Positions 25,245 to 32,752 of a DNA stretch of 32,752 nucleotides are shown here, in pieces. Position 1 is the first letter of the stretch. Every line of letters starts with the position of its first letter. The position numbers were made by a program, and so were the translations under genes. This stretch comes from Candidatus Poribacteria bacterium. GTDB taxonomy: Bacteria > Poribacteria > WGA-4E > JAJDTR01. The notes beneath the pieces were generated by a model that did no database searches, had not been told where the DNA came from, and was given only the letters and a program-made list of their open reading frames with translations. The stretch is taken from positions 1-32,752 of the forward strand of contig JAJDTR010000131.1 of the NCBI GenBank assembly GCA_022827055.1, given 5' to 3'.

Positions 25245-25306
25245 TACTACTTTGACTCGAAATGCGATAAATGAGGGCGGGTGCAGTGTACAACTTGCAG
25301 GAGGCT

Positions 25307-28300
25307 ATGTTCGCGCCGCTTCGCGTCAAACTCGCTAGATTTCACTTACTCTATCTATTCATATTCCTCGTTTGCTTCAACGGACCGGCTTGGTCAGAAC
25401 CAATTGTCCGTCAGGTCTATGCCGACTCGGCGAGCCTCGTCGTGGAATTCAAGTTGCCCGAGCTTCGGATTAGCGACGAGAATATTGATGGACAAATCTA
25501 TTCCAAAGTATCCTTTAATGGCGCTCAACACACGCTAACAGTTGGATATCCCAAACTCCCTACCTATTCACAGTTAATTGGCATACCGGTCGGCGAAGTT
25601 CCTCAAGCCACCATTATCAACTCCCGGTTTGAGACTCGCTCTACCAAGAAAATTCTACCCGTTCAGTCCGATTTTGTTCGCCAATCTGAAGATTCGCCTA
25701 TCCCGTCCACGATTCGATATGAGCCAAATACGGAATTCTATCGCAAGAATCGTTTTTATCCAACACAATTGGCAGAGATTGTTCCGGTCGGATTTATCCG
25801 AGATCAGCGTGTAGCACAACTTCAGATTCATCCCATCCAATATAATCCCCAGTTGTCGAAACTCAAAATCTGTCGGGAGTTACAGATCCGAATCGATTTC
25901 AATCAAGCGGCGTCCTCCGATTCTAAAGTGTTTACGACCTACCAGTCATCAAGAGCGTTTGAGGACTTGTTCCAAACAAGGCTGCTCAATTATAACCAAG
26001 CCAAGGCATGGCGTTTGGTAAGACAGTCGCAGGCTCAACTAGCCTCCGCGTTTGCACAAGGAAATACCGAGCAAAGATTCAAACTCTCGATCTCTCAAAC
26101 GGGTGTGTATCGAATCCCGTATTCGAGGCTAGAGCGAGCCGGTGCAGACACTGCTCAGATTGATTTAGATACAATAAAGATTGAGAATAACGGACGAAGG
26201 GTCGGCGCGTTTGTGTCCGACGAGGATAACGACGGTAGGTTTGATCCCGGGGATTCCATTATCTTCTATGGTCAAAAGATTGTTGGAGACAGATTTACCG
26301 ATACAAATGTATATTGGCTCTCTTGGAATGGTCTTGGGAGTTCGCGCATAGGAATTCAAGACGCCCAATTAAAAACACGCGGTGCACACACTCCGGTTGC
26401 ATTCTTAAAGACAGAACGATTTGAAAGGAACATCTTTCATAATTCGTTGGAGTCGAGTGACTCCAGTTTAGAAGATGCAGATCACTACTTTTGGGCCGGT
26501 ATAAAGGCGGGAGACAACAAGCGGTTTTCCATCAACACGCCGGGCGCCATCCCTCGAAAGTTTATCAACCGTCCGGCAACGATCCGCGTTAGACTTCAAG
26601 GCGTTTCCCTATTTACTCATAGAGCAAGGATACTCCTCAACGACAAGTGGATCGCGAGAACTCAAGACTGGCGAAGGCAAGACGATCTCTTGACCATTCA
26701 TGAATTTCAACAGCGTCAGTTTCTCGTCCATGATGTGACCAATACATTAACAGTGATTGCTGAAGAAAATGCTCGATTGTCTACAGACGCGGTCGAATTT
26801 TACGTTGATTGGTTTGAATTGGATTATTGGCATGGTTTCAAGGCGGTGTCCGGTGCGCTAGAGTTTAGCTCCAACACCGAACCTGAAGCTAACGGAATTG
26901 TGCGATATCGTGTCGAAAATCTACGCACCGACGAAATTGATGTCTATAAGATATATAACGGCAGCATCGACGCAAAACTCGTAAACGGGAGAATTAGCCG
27001 GACATCCAGCCATGATTTTGAAATCACGTTCGAGGATGTTGTGACTCAGCCATCAAGTTATTTTGCACTTGATAACCGTGCTTACCAGAGTGTCACCAGG
27101 ATTGTGCAAGCCAAGCCGGCGACGCTCAGAGACCCCGCCAATCAAGCCGATTACATTGTAATCAGCCACAGAAATTTTATTGAAAGCATACAACCATTGG
27201 TGGAGTTTCGACGTTCTCAGGGACATTCTGTTATTGTAGTGGACATTGACGACGTGTATGAACAGTTCAATCACGGCATCTTTAGCCCGTTTGCCATCCA
27301 ACACTTTCTACGCTACACCTATACAAGTTGGCAACAACCGGCTCCTTCCTATGTCCTACTCGTTGGCGATGCGCATTACGATTATAAGCGAGCAACTGTC
27401 GAATTCTGGAGACTGGCCAACCAATCCTTTAGACTTCCTCCCATCTATGTCCCAACAATCCACGGATGGTCACCGGTGAGCGGTGAAACTGCAATGGATC
27501 ACCGATTTGTTACCGTGAGTGGAGATGATACACTTCCTGACATGTTCATTGGACGATTGTCCGTGCAGTATTCACGGGAACTCGACACAATGGTGAAGAA
27601 GTTGATCGATTATGAACAAAATCCAAAACCTGGCGTATGGCAGCGCACTCTCGCCCAAGTTTCAGACGACGAAAAGAGTCACAGTATTGACTGGATTTTC
27701 GAAGAGAGCCGTGATCGCATCATCAAGGAATTCATTCCCATTGGTTATGACACACGTAAAATTTATCTAAGAAGAATAGAGAGTCCCGATCGTACAAACG
27801 GGCTAATTATTCAAGCTATCAATGAAGGTCTGCTAATTCTCGAATACGCCGGACATGGCGGGTCGGAAACATGGGCAGATGAAGGTATTTTTCGCATTGA
27901 GAATATTCCAAGGTTAAAGAATGAACACCTTCCCTTTGTCGTGACGACAACCTGTCTCAATGGGCAATTTGACAGACCTCTCGGCTTCGGCGCGCGTAGT
28001 TTGAGTGAAGAATTCATGATGGGAAGCCAGGGAGCGATTGGTACGTTGAGCGCAACACGTCTTACTTTTGCTACGGCCAATGCCGCGTTTGATGAAGATC
28101 TGTTCAATTCCATATTCAGCGTTGATCCACCAACCCTCGGCGCCATAACTGCCGATGCCAAGACTAAGTTTATTGGAAATTCAATAATCCATAACAGATT
28201 AGCTTGGATTCCGGGCGCCGAACAGTACACCCTCTTCGGAGATCCGGCGACGCGGTTGGCACTACCGGATCTGGAGATCAAAGTCGAATTAGATGACTCT

Positions 28301-31300
28301 GCGCTGAATTCCAGTAAGCAATTGGTGGTTAAGCAGAATTCAGTTGGACACAATGGAATTGCCTTAGCCACAGGTAAGCGTAGATTCGTAAAAGCAACTG
28401 ACTTCAGTGTAGATCGATTGTCGGCGGCAGTGTTATACGCAAATAGTTTTGACGAAGATCCGTACAACGATCTGTCCATGCGGCAGGACAATCTAAATGT
28501 TTGGAAAGGCGAGTTTGGTACCATTCGGTTTGATGTGCCGCTTGATGTGACCGCTGGACGCGGAGTTGTTCGACTTTTCGCAAGCGATGGCACGCACACA
28601 GCAATAGGCGGCGCGGAGTTTTGGACGGAACAGGCGATATTCCATGACGTGCGAGAAGAATTGGACACAGAAGGAGCCAATGAGCTAAGTCTTCACGTGC
28701 AGATTGTGGATGATACGGGACGGGATGGTATCAAGTCCGTTGAAGTAGTTTGGAACGATACAAGTGAATTCAAGACGCACACCACACCCATGGTTCCCGA
28801 TCCCCAATTTTCGGTTCCCGTCATCAACGGCGGACAGTGGTGGCGACTACAATCCCCGATTCCACTTCCACTGGCTGGGCGGTCGATTAACTATCAGATT
28901 CTCGCTACGGACCAAGGAGACGATGTTGTTTTTTACCCATCGAAAACAGATCGAAAAACGGTAAGAGTACCGACGAACGCGAATCTCGCTATTGCTCCCA
29001 ATTCGCGTGGCAAAACTTCTATTCGCTATGTTCGTCTGGAGGACGACAATTTGCCCGCCTTGATCGCAGATTTGATTAACGATGGAGGCAATGATGTTCC
29101 GGTAGATGTTGAAGTTTGGTTCACGGAGGGAGATCCTGACCGAAACGTGGATTACCAAATTGACCGGGACGCGAGGGTAATCGGGAAAGTAGTGGTCAAT
29201 ACAAATGACTGGGAGCCGGGAGACACCGCCCATCAGAAAGTAACCGCCGTTTTGACTTTGAATGAACCACTACCGCGAGGGCATCACGATATATATGTTT
29301 TAGTCGATCCTACACCGCCCGACCATGCTCCGGAGAATACGGTTTTTGGAGCACTTGATGAAGTGCGTTCCGCGGACAACAAGGGGAAACATTCGTTTGA
29401 TGTTAACGAGTTTACCTTGCAACCGGAGAGCGACCTCATTTGCGCCAGTTTAGATCGAGTATTCGAAGCTCATTTCACGGCGGGTTCATTAAAACCAACA
29501 ACGCTGTCCGTTGATGCGCTTGAGACTCCAGTCTCCTCTCAGCCGGACCTAAAAATCGTGCCGATTCCCCAGCCTGCCAGTGTGCAAGACGCCCTCATGG
29601 GCCAAGGCGCGGGCACCCTTCAGGCTTATGAAATTAACCTGCCTTCAACAGTCATGCAACTTGATGGGCAGGTTGAAATTAGATTTCGATTTGATAGCGA
29701 TTACTTTAATGACCCACTTAGCGTGCAACCACGCGATGCCAACAACCCAAACGATGCCATGAGAAACATGGGCGTCTATACTTGGCGGGAACAGACAAAA
29801 ACATGGAAGCGGTTGGCATCAACAATCCACTATCAGGAAAACGGGGATCTTTTAAAGGAAAAATTTCTGACGCCGGCACAGAATAGAAACAGAAATCTTT
29901 ACGAGTTGAAGAATTCACAGATTCGAATTGATTCAGAGCGTACTCCCTTAGGCGAGTGGATTATATTCTTTGTTGATTCGGAACATTACATCGTTCGACT
30001 TCGTAAAACAGATAGTGACGCCATCGAGCAGGTTGGAAGTTTTGGAAAGCCGGGACAGATTTTCGCTTATTATGACTACGGTATTCAGCTAGAATTAAAG
30101 AGGGTGGAGGAGGTTGACATTAGCCGACCGTTTGAATATGGGGATGTCCTAACTTTTGAAACCAGAATGGATCGGTTTGACCGCATTTATGTGTCCGAGA
30201 TTAGGAATAGCAACCGCGGTGACGGGATGCCAGAACTTAACTTATCAATTGAATCTGAGGACAAATTCCGATTCGGAGATTGGTTGATTCTCTTCAGAGA
30301 CGACCAGACATTTGAGATTCATGAGCGTTCAGACCTTTCCGATGGCATGGAGAACGAGGAGATACTTCTCGGATCGGTTGGTAATCCACTATTCATCAGC
30401 GATCCTGGCATTGAGGTGCTGATTACATCCGGCGCGGTTCCGTTTGCCTATGGCGACAAATTCAAGTTCGGCACCAGAACGGTCGGCACAATATCCGCCG
30501 AGGTGTCCGAACTCGTTCCGTTCGCTCTTTTGGCAAATTCGGACACAGATGCGCCCATACTCAAGTTGTGGGTGGATGGCAAACCGCTAAATTCCGGCAG
30601 CGTGATTTCACCTCGGCCACAGATCTCCGTAATTCTTGAAGATTTGAACGGAATAGATATAAACGGGTTCCGGTTTGCCGTTAGCAAGAATGGAGGACCG
30701 ATTAAGGAAATCACCAACTTTACAATAACTAATCCGGAACAAGTCACACCGGTTACGATTGTCTACGCCCCTGTTCTTTCTGTGGGCCGCCATCTCTATC
30801 GACTCTGGGCAAAAGATTTGAACGGAAATGAGCTTGGATATGATGGCGGATATAGCGAGTTCATTCTTCTTGTGTCGGATCCGCCTGATATTGAACCGCC
30901 GGAAGTTGAAATTCGCATAAATCAGGAAATCTTAGCGGATGGAATGATTCTGCGTGAGCAGCCCAAGATTGAGATTGGACTAGCCGATGATTACGGACTA
31001 GATTCTTCTACCATACAATTGTCGTTTGGCAAAGCGGATGACGAATTTGATTCGGTTCCACGCAAGGCGTACGACTTGGTGTTTGATGAAACCCAGCCTG
31101 AAGTTGGCTCCATTGTTTATGCGCCGAGTCTGGTTAACGGCGAGTACCAAATTCAAATTTACGCCAGTGACACGAGTGGCAATGCTCACGAAGGAGAATT
31201 ATTCCACTTTCAGCTTGACGAAGCTGTGGAGATTAACGAGGTGTGGAACGTTCCCAATCCAATACGTACCGGAACCTTCTTCACCTACAATTTCGTCCAG

Positions 31301-31519
31301 AGCCCGGAGCATGTTACCATCAAGATATACTCTATCGCCGGCAGGCTGGTTCGCACGATTGCCGACGCGTCGGCACGACGGGGTTACAATGAGACATACT
31401 GGGATGGGCGTGACGAAGATGGTAACCGTTTAGCTAACGGCACCTATTTTTACAAGGTTACCGTTGAGTCGGAAAATCGAGAAATCGAGAGGGTTGGTAG
31501 ACTTGCGATCTTGCGCTGA
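25307..31519 (+). CDS. Giant secreted gingipain-like (C25) cysteine peptidase with C-terminal FlgD-like domain
   Basis: ATG 25307 gives a clean signal peptide (RFHLLYLFIFLVCFNGPAWS) and AGGAGG sits at 25299-25304, though only two bases from the ATG; ATG 25271 is the other option. The 2070-residue protein has a propeptide-like N-terminal half and the C25 domain at about 600-960: VLLVGDAHYDYK, catalytic His850 in EYAGHGG and Cys883 in TTTCLNG. The 33-residue gap equals that of gingipain RgpB. CARDB/Ig-like beta domains follow. A tandem pair of about 70-residue repeats lies at 1549-1620 and 1657-1724 (GEWIIFF../GDWLILF..; EYGDVLTFETR/AYGDKFKFGTR). A FlgD-Ig end (YWDGRDEDGNRLANGTYFY, about 1977-2070) closes it. 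C25 members are secreted proteases or the type IX sortase PorU; which of the two this is stays open. Confidence 0.87.
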   Translation: MFAPLRVKLARFHLLYLFIFLVCFNGPAWSEPIVRQVYADSASLVVEFKLPELRISDENIDGQIYSKVSFNGAQHTLTVGYPKLPTYSQLIGIPVGEVPQATIINSRFETRSTKKILPVQSDFVRQSEDSPIPSTIRYEPNTEFYRKNRFYPTQLAEIVPVGFIRDQRVAQLQIHPIQYNPQLSKLKICRELQIRIDFNQAASSDSKVFTTYQSSRAFEDLFQTRLLNYNQAKAWRLVRQSQAQLASAFAQGNTEQRFKLSISQTGVYRIPYSRLERAGADTAQIDLDTIKIENNGRRVGAFVSDEDNDGRFDPGDSIIFYGQKIVGDRFTDTNVYWLSWNGLGSSRIGIQDAQLKTRGAHTPVAFLKTERFERNIFHNSLESSDSSLEDADHYFWAGIKAGDNKRFSINTPGAIPRKFINRPATIRVRLQGVSLFTHRARILLNDKWIARTQDWRRQDDLLTIHEFQQRQFLVHDVTNTLTVIAEENARLSTDAVEFYVDWFELDYWHGFKAVSGALEFSSNTEPEANGIVRYRVENLRTDEIDVYKIYNGSIDAKLVNGRISRTSSHDFEITFEDVVTQPSSYFALDNRAYQSVTRIVQAKPATLRDPANQADYIVISHRNFIESIQPLVEFRRSQGHSVIVVDIDDVYEQFNHGIFSPFAIQHFLRYTYTSWQQPAPSYVLLVGDAHYDYKRATVEFWRLANQSFRLPPIYVPTIHGWSPVSGETAMDHRFVTVSGDDTLPDMFIGRLSVQYSRELDTMVKKLIDYEQNPKPGVWQRTLAQVSDDEKSHSIDWIFEESRDRIIKEFIPIGYDTRKIYLRRIESPDRTNGLIIQAINEGLLILEYAGHGGSETWADEGIFRIENIPRLKNEHLPFVVTTTCLNGQFDRPLGFGARSLSEEFMMGSQGAIGTLSATRLTFATANAAFDEDLFNSIFSVDPPTLGAITADAKTKFIGNSIIHNRLAWIPGAEQYTLFGDPATRLALPDLEIKVELDDSALNSSKQLVVKQNSVGHNGIALATGKRRFVKATDFSVDRLSAAVLYANSFDEDPYNDLSMRQDNLNVWKGEFGTIRFDVPLDVTAGRGVVRLFASDGTHTAIGGAEFWTEQAIFHDVREELDTEGANELSLHVQIVDDTGRDGIKSVEVVWNDTSEFKTHTTPMVPDPQFSVPVINGGQWWRLQSPIPLPLAGRSINYQILATDQGDDVVFYPSKTDRKTVRVPTNANLAIAPNSRGKTSIRYVRLEDDNLPALIADLINDGGNDVPVDVEVWFTEGDPDRNVDYQIDRDARVIGKVVVNTNDWEPGDTAHQKVTAVLTLNEPLPRGHHDIYVLVDPTPPDHAPENTVFGALDEVRSADNKGKHSFDVNEFTLQPESDLICASLDRVFEAHFTAGSLKPTTLSVDALETPVSSQPDLKIVPIPQPASVQDALMGQGAGTLQAYEINLPSTVMQLDGQVEIRFRFDSDYFNDPLSVQPRDANNPNDAMRNMGVYTWREQTKTWKRLASTIHYQENGDLLKEKFLTPAQNRNRNLYELKNSQIRIDSERTPLGEWIIFFVDSEHYIVRLRKTDSDAIEQVGSFGKPGQIFAYYDYGIQLELKRVEEVDISRPFEYGDVLTFETRMDRFDRIYVSEIRNSNRGDGMPELNLSIESEDKFRFGDWLILFRDDQTFEIHERSDLSDGMENEEILLGSVGNPLFISDPGIEVLITSGAVPFAYGDKFKFGTRTVGTISAEVSELVPFALLANSDTDAPILKLWVDGKPLNSGSVISPRPQISVILEDLNGIDINGFRFAVSKNGGPIKEITNFTITNPEQVTPVTIVYAPVLSVGRHLYRLWAKDLNGNELGYDGGYSEFILLVSDPPDIEPPEVEIRINQEILADGMILREQPKIEIGLADDYGLDSSTIQLSFGKADDEFDSVPRKAYDLVFDETQPEVGSIVYAPSLVNGEYQIQIYASDTSGNAHEGELFHFQLDEAVEINEVWNVPNPIRTGTFFTYNFVQSPEHVTIKIYSIAGRLVRTIADASARRGYNETYWDGRDEDGNRLANGTYFYKVTVESENREIERVGRLAILR

Positions 31520-31884
31520 TAAATTAGGATGTCCTCACCGGAAAAGCGTGGTTCATTTTCCATGAAGATATGGCAAGAATCGATAGCTGACTTCGTCTGA
31601 ACCGGGATCTATGGGAATACCTTGATTGTCGGTGTTCAGCGGCAGTAGTAGCGCTAATGTCATCGGACGCAAGTTACCGCCCCGTGTAGAGAGGGAGCGG
31701 CGCTCAACGGTGAAGGTTCTTACCATAATTGCTTAGGGGCATTAGTGGTTTGCCCGATACATGTTTGATCCAAGTAAGGAGGTCGCGATCGGGATATCGC
31801 TCCTACAGTTGGGTTTTGAGTCCGCAGGATTTGCTACTGAGAAAATAATCCATTAAGCAAATTATCCCTATTGGTTTTCAGCAC
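31520..31884. other. Intergenic region with copy 3 of the dispersed element
   Basis: No gene is seen in the 365 bases. Bases 31546-31802 form a copy of the 260-base element; a GATCGGGATATC-centred imperfect hairpin lies near 31785-31805. No promoter for the reductase gene could be chosen safely. Confidence 0.5.
31546..31802. repeat. Copy 3 of the dispersed element (about 260 bases)
   Basis: GTGGTTCATTTTCCA, GAAGATATGG, TCTGAAC and GATCTATGGGA at the start match copies 1 and 2. ATTAGTGGTT, TGTTTGAT and AAGTAAGGAG at the end match copy 2. Identity in the middle is low. Confidence 0.5.
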
Positions 31885-32577
31885 ATGTCAAACCAGAGTC
31901 ACAAACCGCATGTCTTCTTAAACATGGCGATGAGTCTCGATGGCAAGATTTCAACGCGAGATGGCACGGGACCTCGCTTTACGGGCAGCGCCGACAAAGT
32001 GCGATTAAGAGAGATTCGAACTCGCGCGGATGCCATCCTTGTGGGTGCAGGGACTATTTTTGCGGATGATCCGACGTTCACGGAAGACGGAATCTACAAA
32101 GACGAGCGTGTCAAACGCGGTCTGTCACCCCAGCCAATCAAAGTGGTTGTTAGCGGTACCGGGAGTGTGCCGGAATCTGCTCTTATGTTCCAGCCAAACG
32201 GCGCACCAGCGCTCGTCTTTACTACGAAGCGCATCCCCGCAAATCGCCTGAAAATTTTGGACAGTGTGGCAGATGACGTACATATTGTGGGGGACGAGGC
32301 GGTCGATTTCCCACAAATCGTTGAAATTTTGGCGCGGACATATGGCGTAAAAAACTTACTGATTGAAGGGGGGGGACAGGTCAACTTCGCTATGTTTCGC
32401 GAACACCTCATCGACGAGATCTATCTCACACTGTCTCCACGAATAATCGGTGGACGCGATGTTCCAACCCCTGTTGGGGGAGCTGGATTCAACTTTATCG
32501 ACTTAATCGAACTGGAATTGTTGGACCATCACGTGGTTGGCAGCGAGATTTTTCTCCATTACCGAGTTTGCTCATAA
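31885..32577 (+). CDS. RibD C-terminal-type pyrimidine reductase (stand-alone)
   Basis: The 230-residue protein is a dihydrofolate-reductase-fold enzyme of the RibD_C family. Members reduce the ribosylamino-pyrimidine 5'-phosphate intermediate of riboflavin synthesis with NADPH. Visible signatures are FLNMAMSLDGKISTRDG near the start, RTRADAILVGAGTIFADDPTFT (about 46-67), and EGGGQVNFAMFREHLIDEIYL followed by SPRIIGG. There is no deaminase (CDA) domain in front, so it is like the separate archaeal/fungal ArfC/Rib7 enzymes rather than fused bacterial RibD. No other riboflavin gene is in the window, so a different pteridine or a resistance-type DHFR-fold role cannot be excluded. ATG 31885 lacks a strong ribosome-binding site but gives the expected N-terminus. 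Confidence 0.85.
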   Translation: MSNQSHKPHVFLNMAMSLDGKISTRDGTGPRFTGSADKVRLREIRTRADAILVGAGTIFADDPTFTEDGIYKDERVKRGLSPQPIKVVVSGTGSVPESALMFQPNGAPALVFTTKRIPANRLKILDSVADDVHIVGDEAVDFPQIVEILARTYGVKNLLIEGGGQVNFAMFREHLIDEIYLTLSPRIIGGRDVPTPVGGAGFNFIDLIELELLDHHVVGSEIFLHYRVCS

Positions 32578-32752
32578 CAATCGAAAAATCGCACGGAGTT
32601 GCGTTCAGTAGGAGGGTAACTGTTTAGTCCATTGATTTCTATGGTGAATATCAATTCACAAAACATTGAATTGACTAAAAAGCGGTTAGGTTGGTGCGGT
32701 TGCCTCAACAGTCAGAACGCCGGCATCAAGTCCTTGATGATAGCGGCGGATA

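Larger units (their letters stand above)
24839..25306. other. Repeat-rich intergenic region before the C25 peptidase gene
   Basis: No gene is seen. The region is filled by a copy of the 260-base dispersed element (24849-25110), two copies of the 36-base motif, an A10 run at 24866-24875 and hairpins at 25202-25222 and 25228-25244. Confidence 0.6.

Noticed and set aside
27811..28680. 289-codon minus-strand frame opposite the C25 gene
   Set aside because: The plus strand here encodes the catalytic Cys region and downstream domain of a clear C25 peptidase; the antisense translation has no domain or ribosome-binding site.
32686..32752. Minus-strand reading IRRYHQGLDAGVLTVEATAPT ending in TAA at the window edge, possibly the end of a further gene
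   Set aside because: Only 21 codons are visible, no family is recognised and chance open frames of this length are common.

Overview
Organism. The window looks like a chromosomal piece of an uncultivated, roughly base-balanced bacterium of the Poribacteria/Latescibacteria kind. The pointers are secreted WD40 proteins that open with 'LP(E/Q)GA..RxGKG...AYSPDG..LAVA..GIWIYD', type I dockerin pairs written 'EDVNSDG', and C-terminal 'YPNPFNPETWIPY ... AYWDGRN..GEP.SSG.YFYQ' (FlgD-Ig / type IX-like) sorting domains. This placement comes from remembered family styles, not from a phylogeny.

Layout. (1) 1-503: a tRNA array (3' end of one tRNA, then His-GTG, Arg-TCG, Lys-CTT, Leu-TAG) with a large nested inverted-repeat structure in the His-Arg spacer. 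(2) 538-6709: a compact housekeeping proteostasis block, tig-clpP-clpX-lon, followed by an S4-domain rqcP-like gene that starts inside lon. It covers chaperoning of nascent chains, ClpXP and Lon proteolysis and probably ribosome quality control. (3) 6710-7586: no intact gene, but an orphan minus-strand fragment of a sorting domain. (4) 7587-15964: three tandem secreted WD40 genes built from a recurring module of 14 blades. The first is broken by one in-frame TAA. The third is a 28-blade fusion whose two modules are joined by a dockerin pair and linker. (5) 16071-19685, minus strand: a secreted HELAH metallopeptidase with LVIVD repeats and a sorting domain. (6) 19686-21100: non-coding DNA with two IS5-like MITEs in inverted orientation, sharing TIRs and TTA target duplications, one of them holding an array of short hairpins. 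(7) 21101-24838: a secreted alpha-toroid/lyase-like domain fused to a SUMF/FGE-type domain, a dockerin and a sorting domain. (8) 25307-31519: a 2070-residue gingipain-like (C25) cysteine peptidase. (9) 31885-32577: a stand-alone RibD C-terminal-type reductase.

How the parts may work together. The housekeeping block is ordinary. The 25-kb accessory block encodes only exported proteins: large beta-propeller surfaces, a zinc peptidase, a probable glycan-acting enzyme and a C25 peptidase. Three of them carry FlgD-like C-terminal domains of the kind used for outer-membrane sorting, and C25 peptidases include the type IX sortase PorU. One reading is a cell-surface interaction and degradation locus with its own processing protease; this is inference. 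The locus also shows active remodelling: gene duplication, fusion, a nonsense codon, orphan domain scraps, MITEs and dispersed intergenic repeats.
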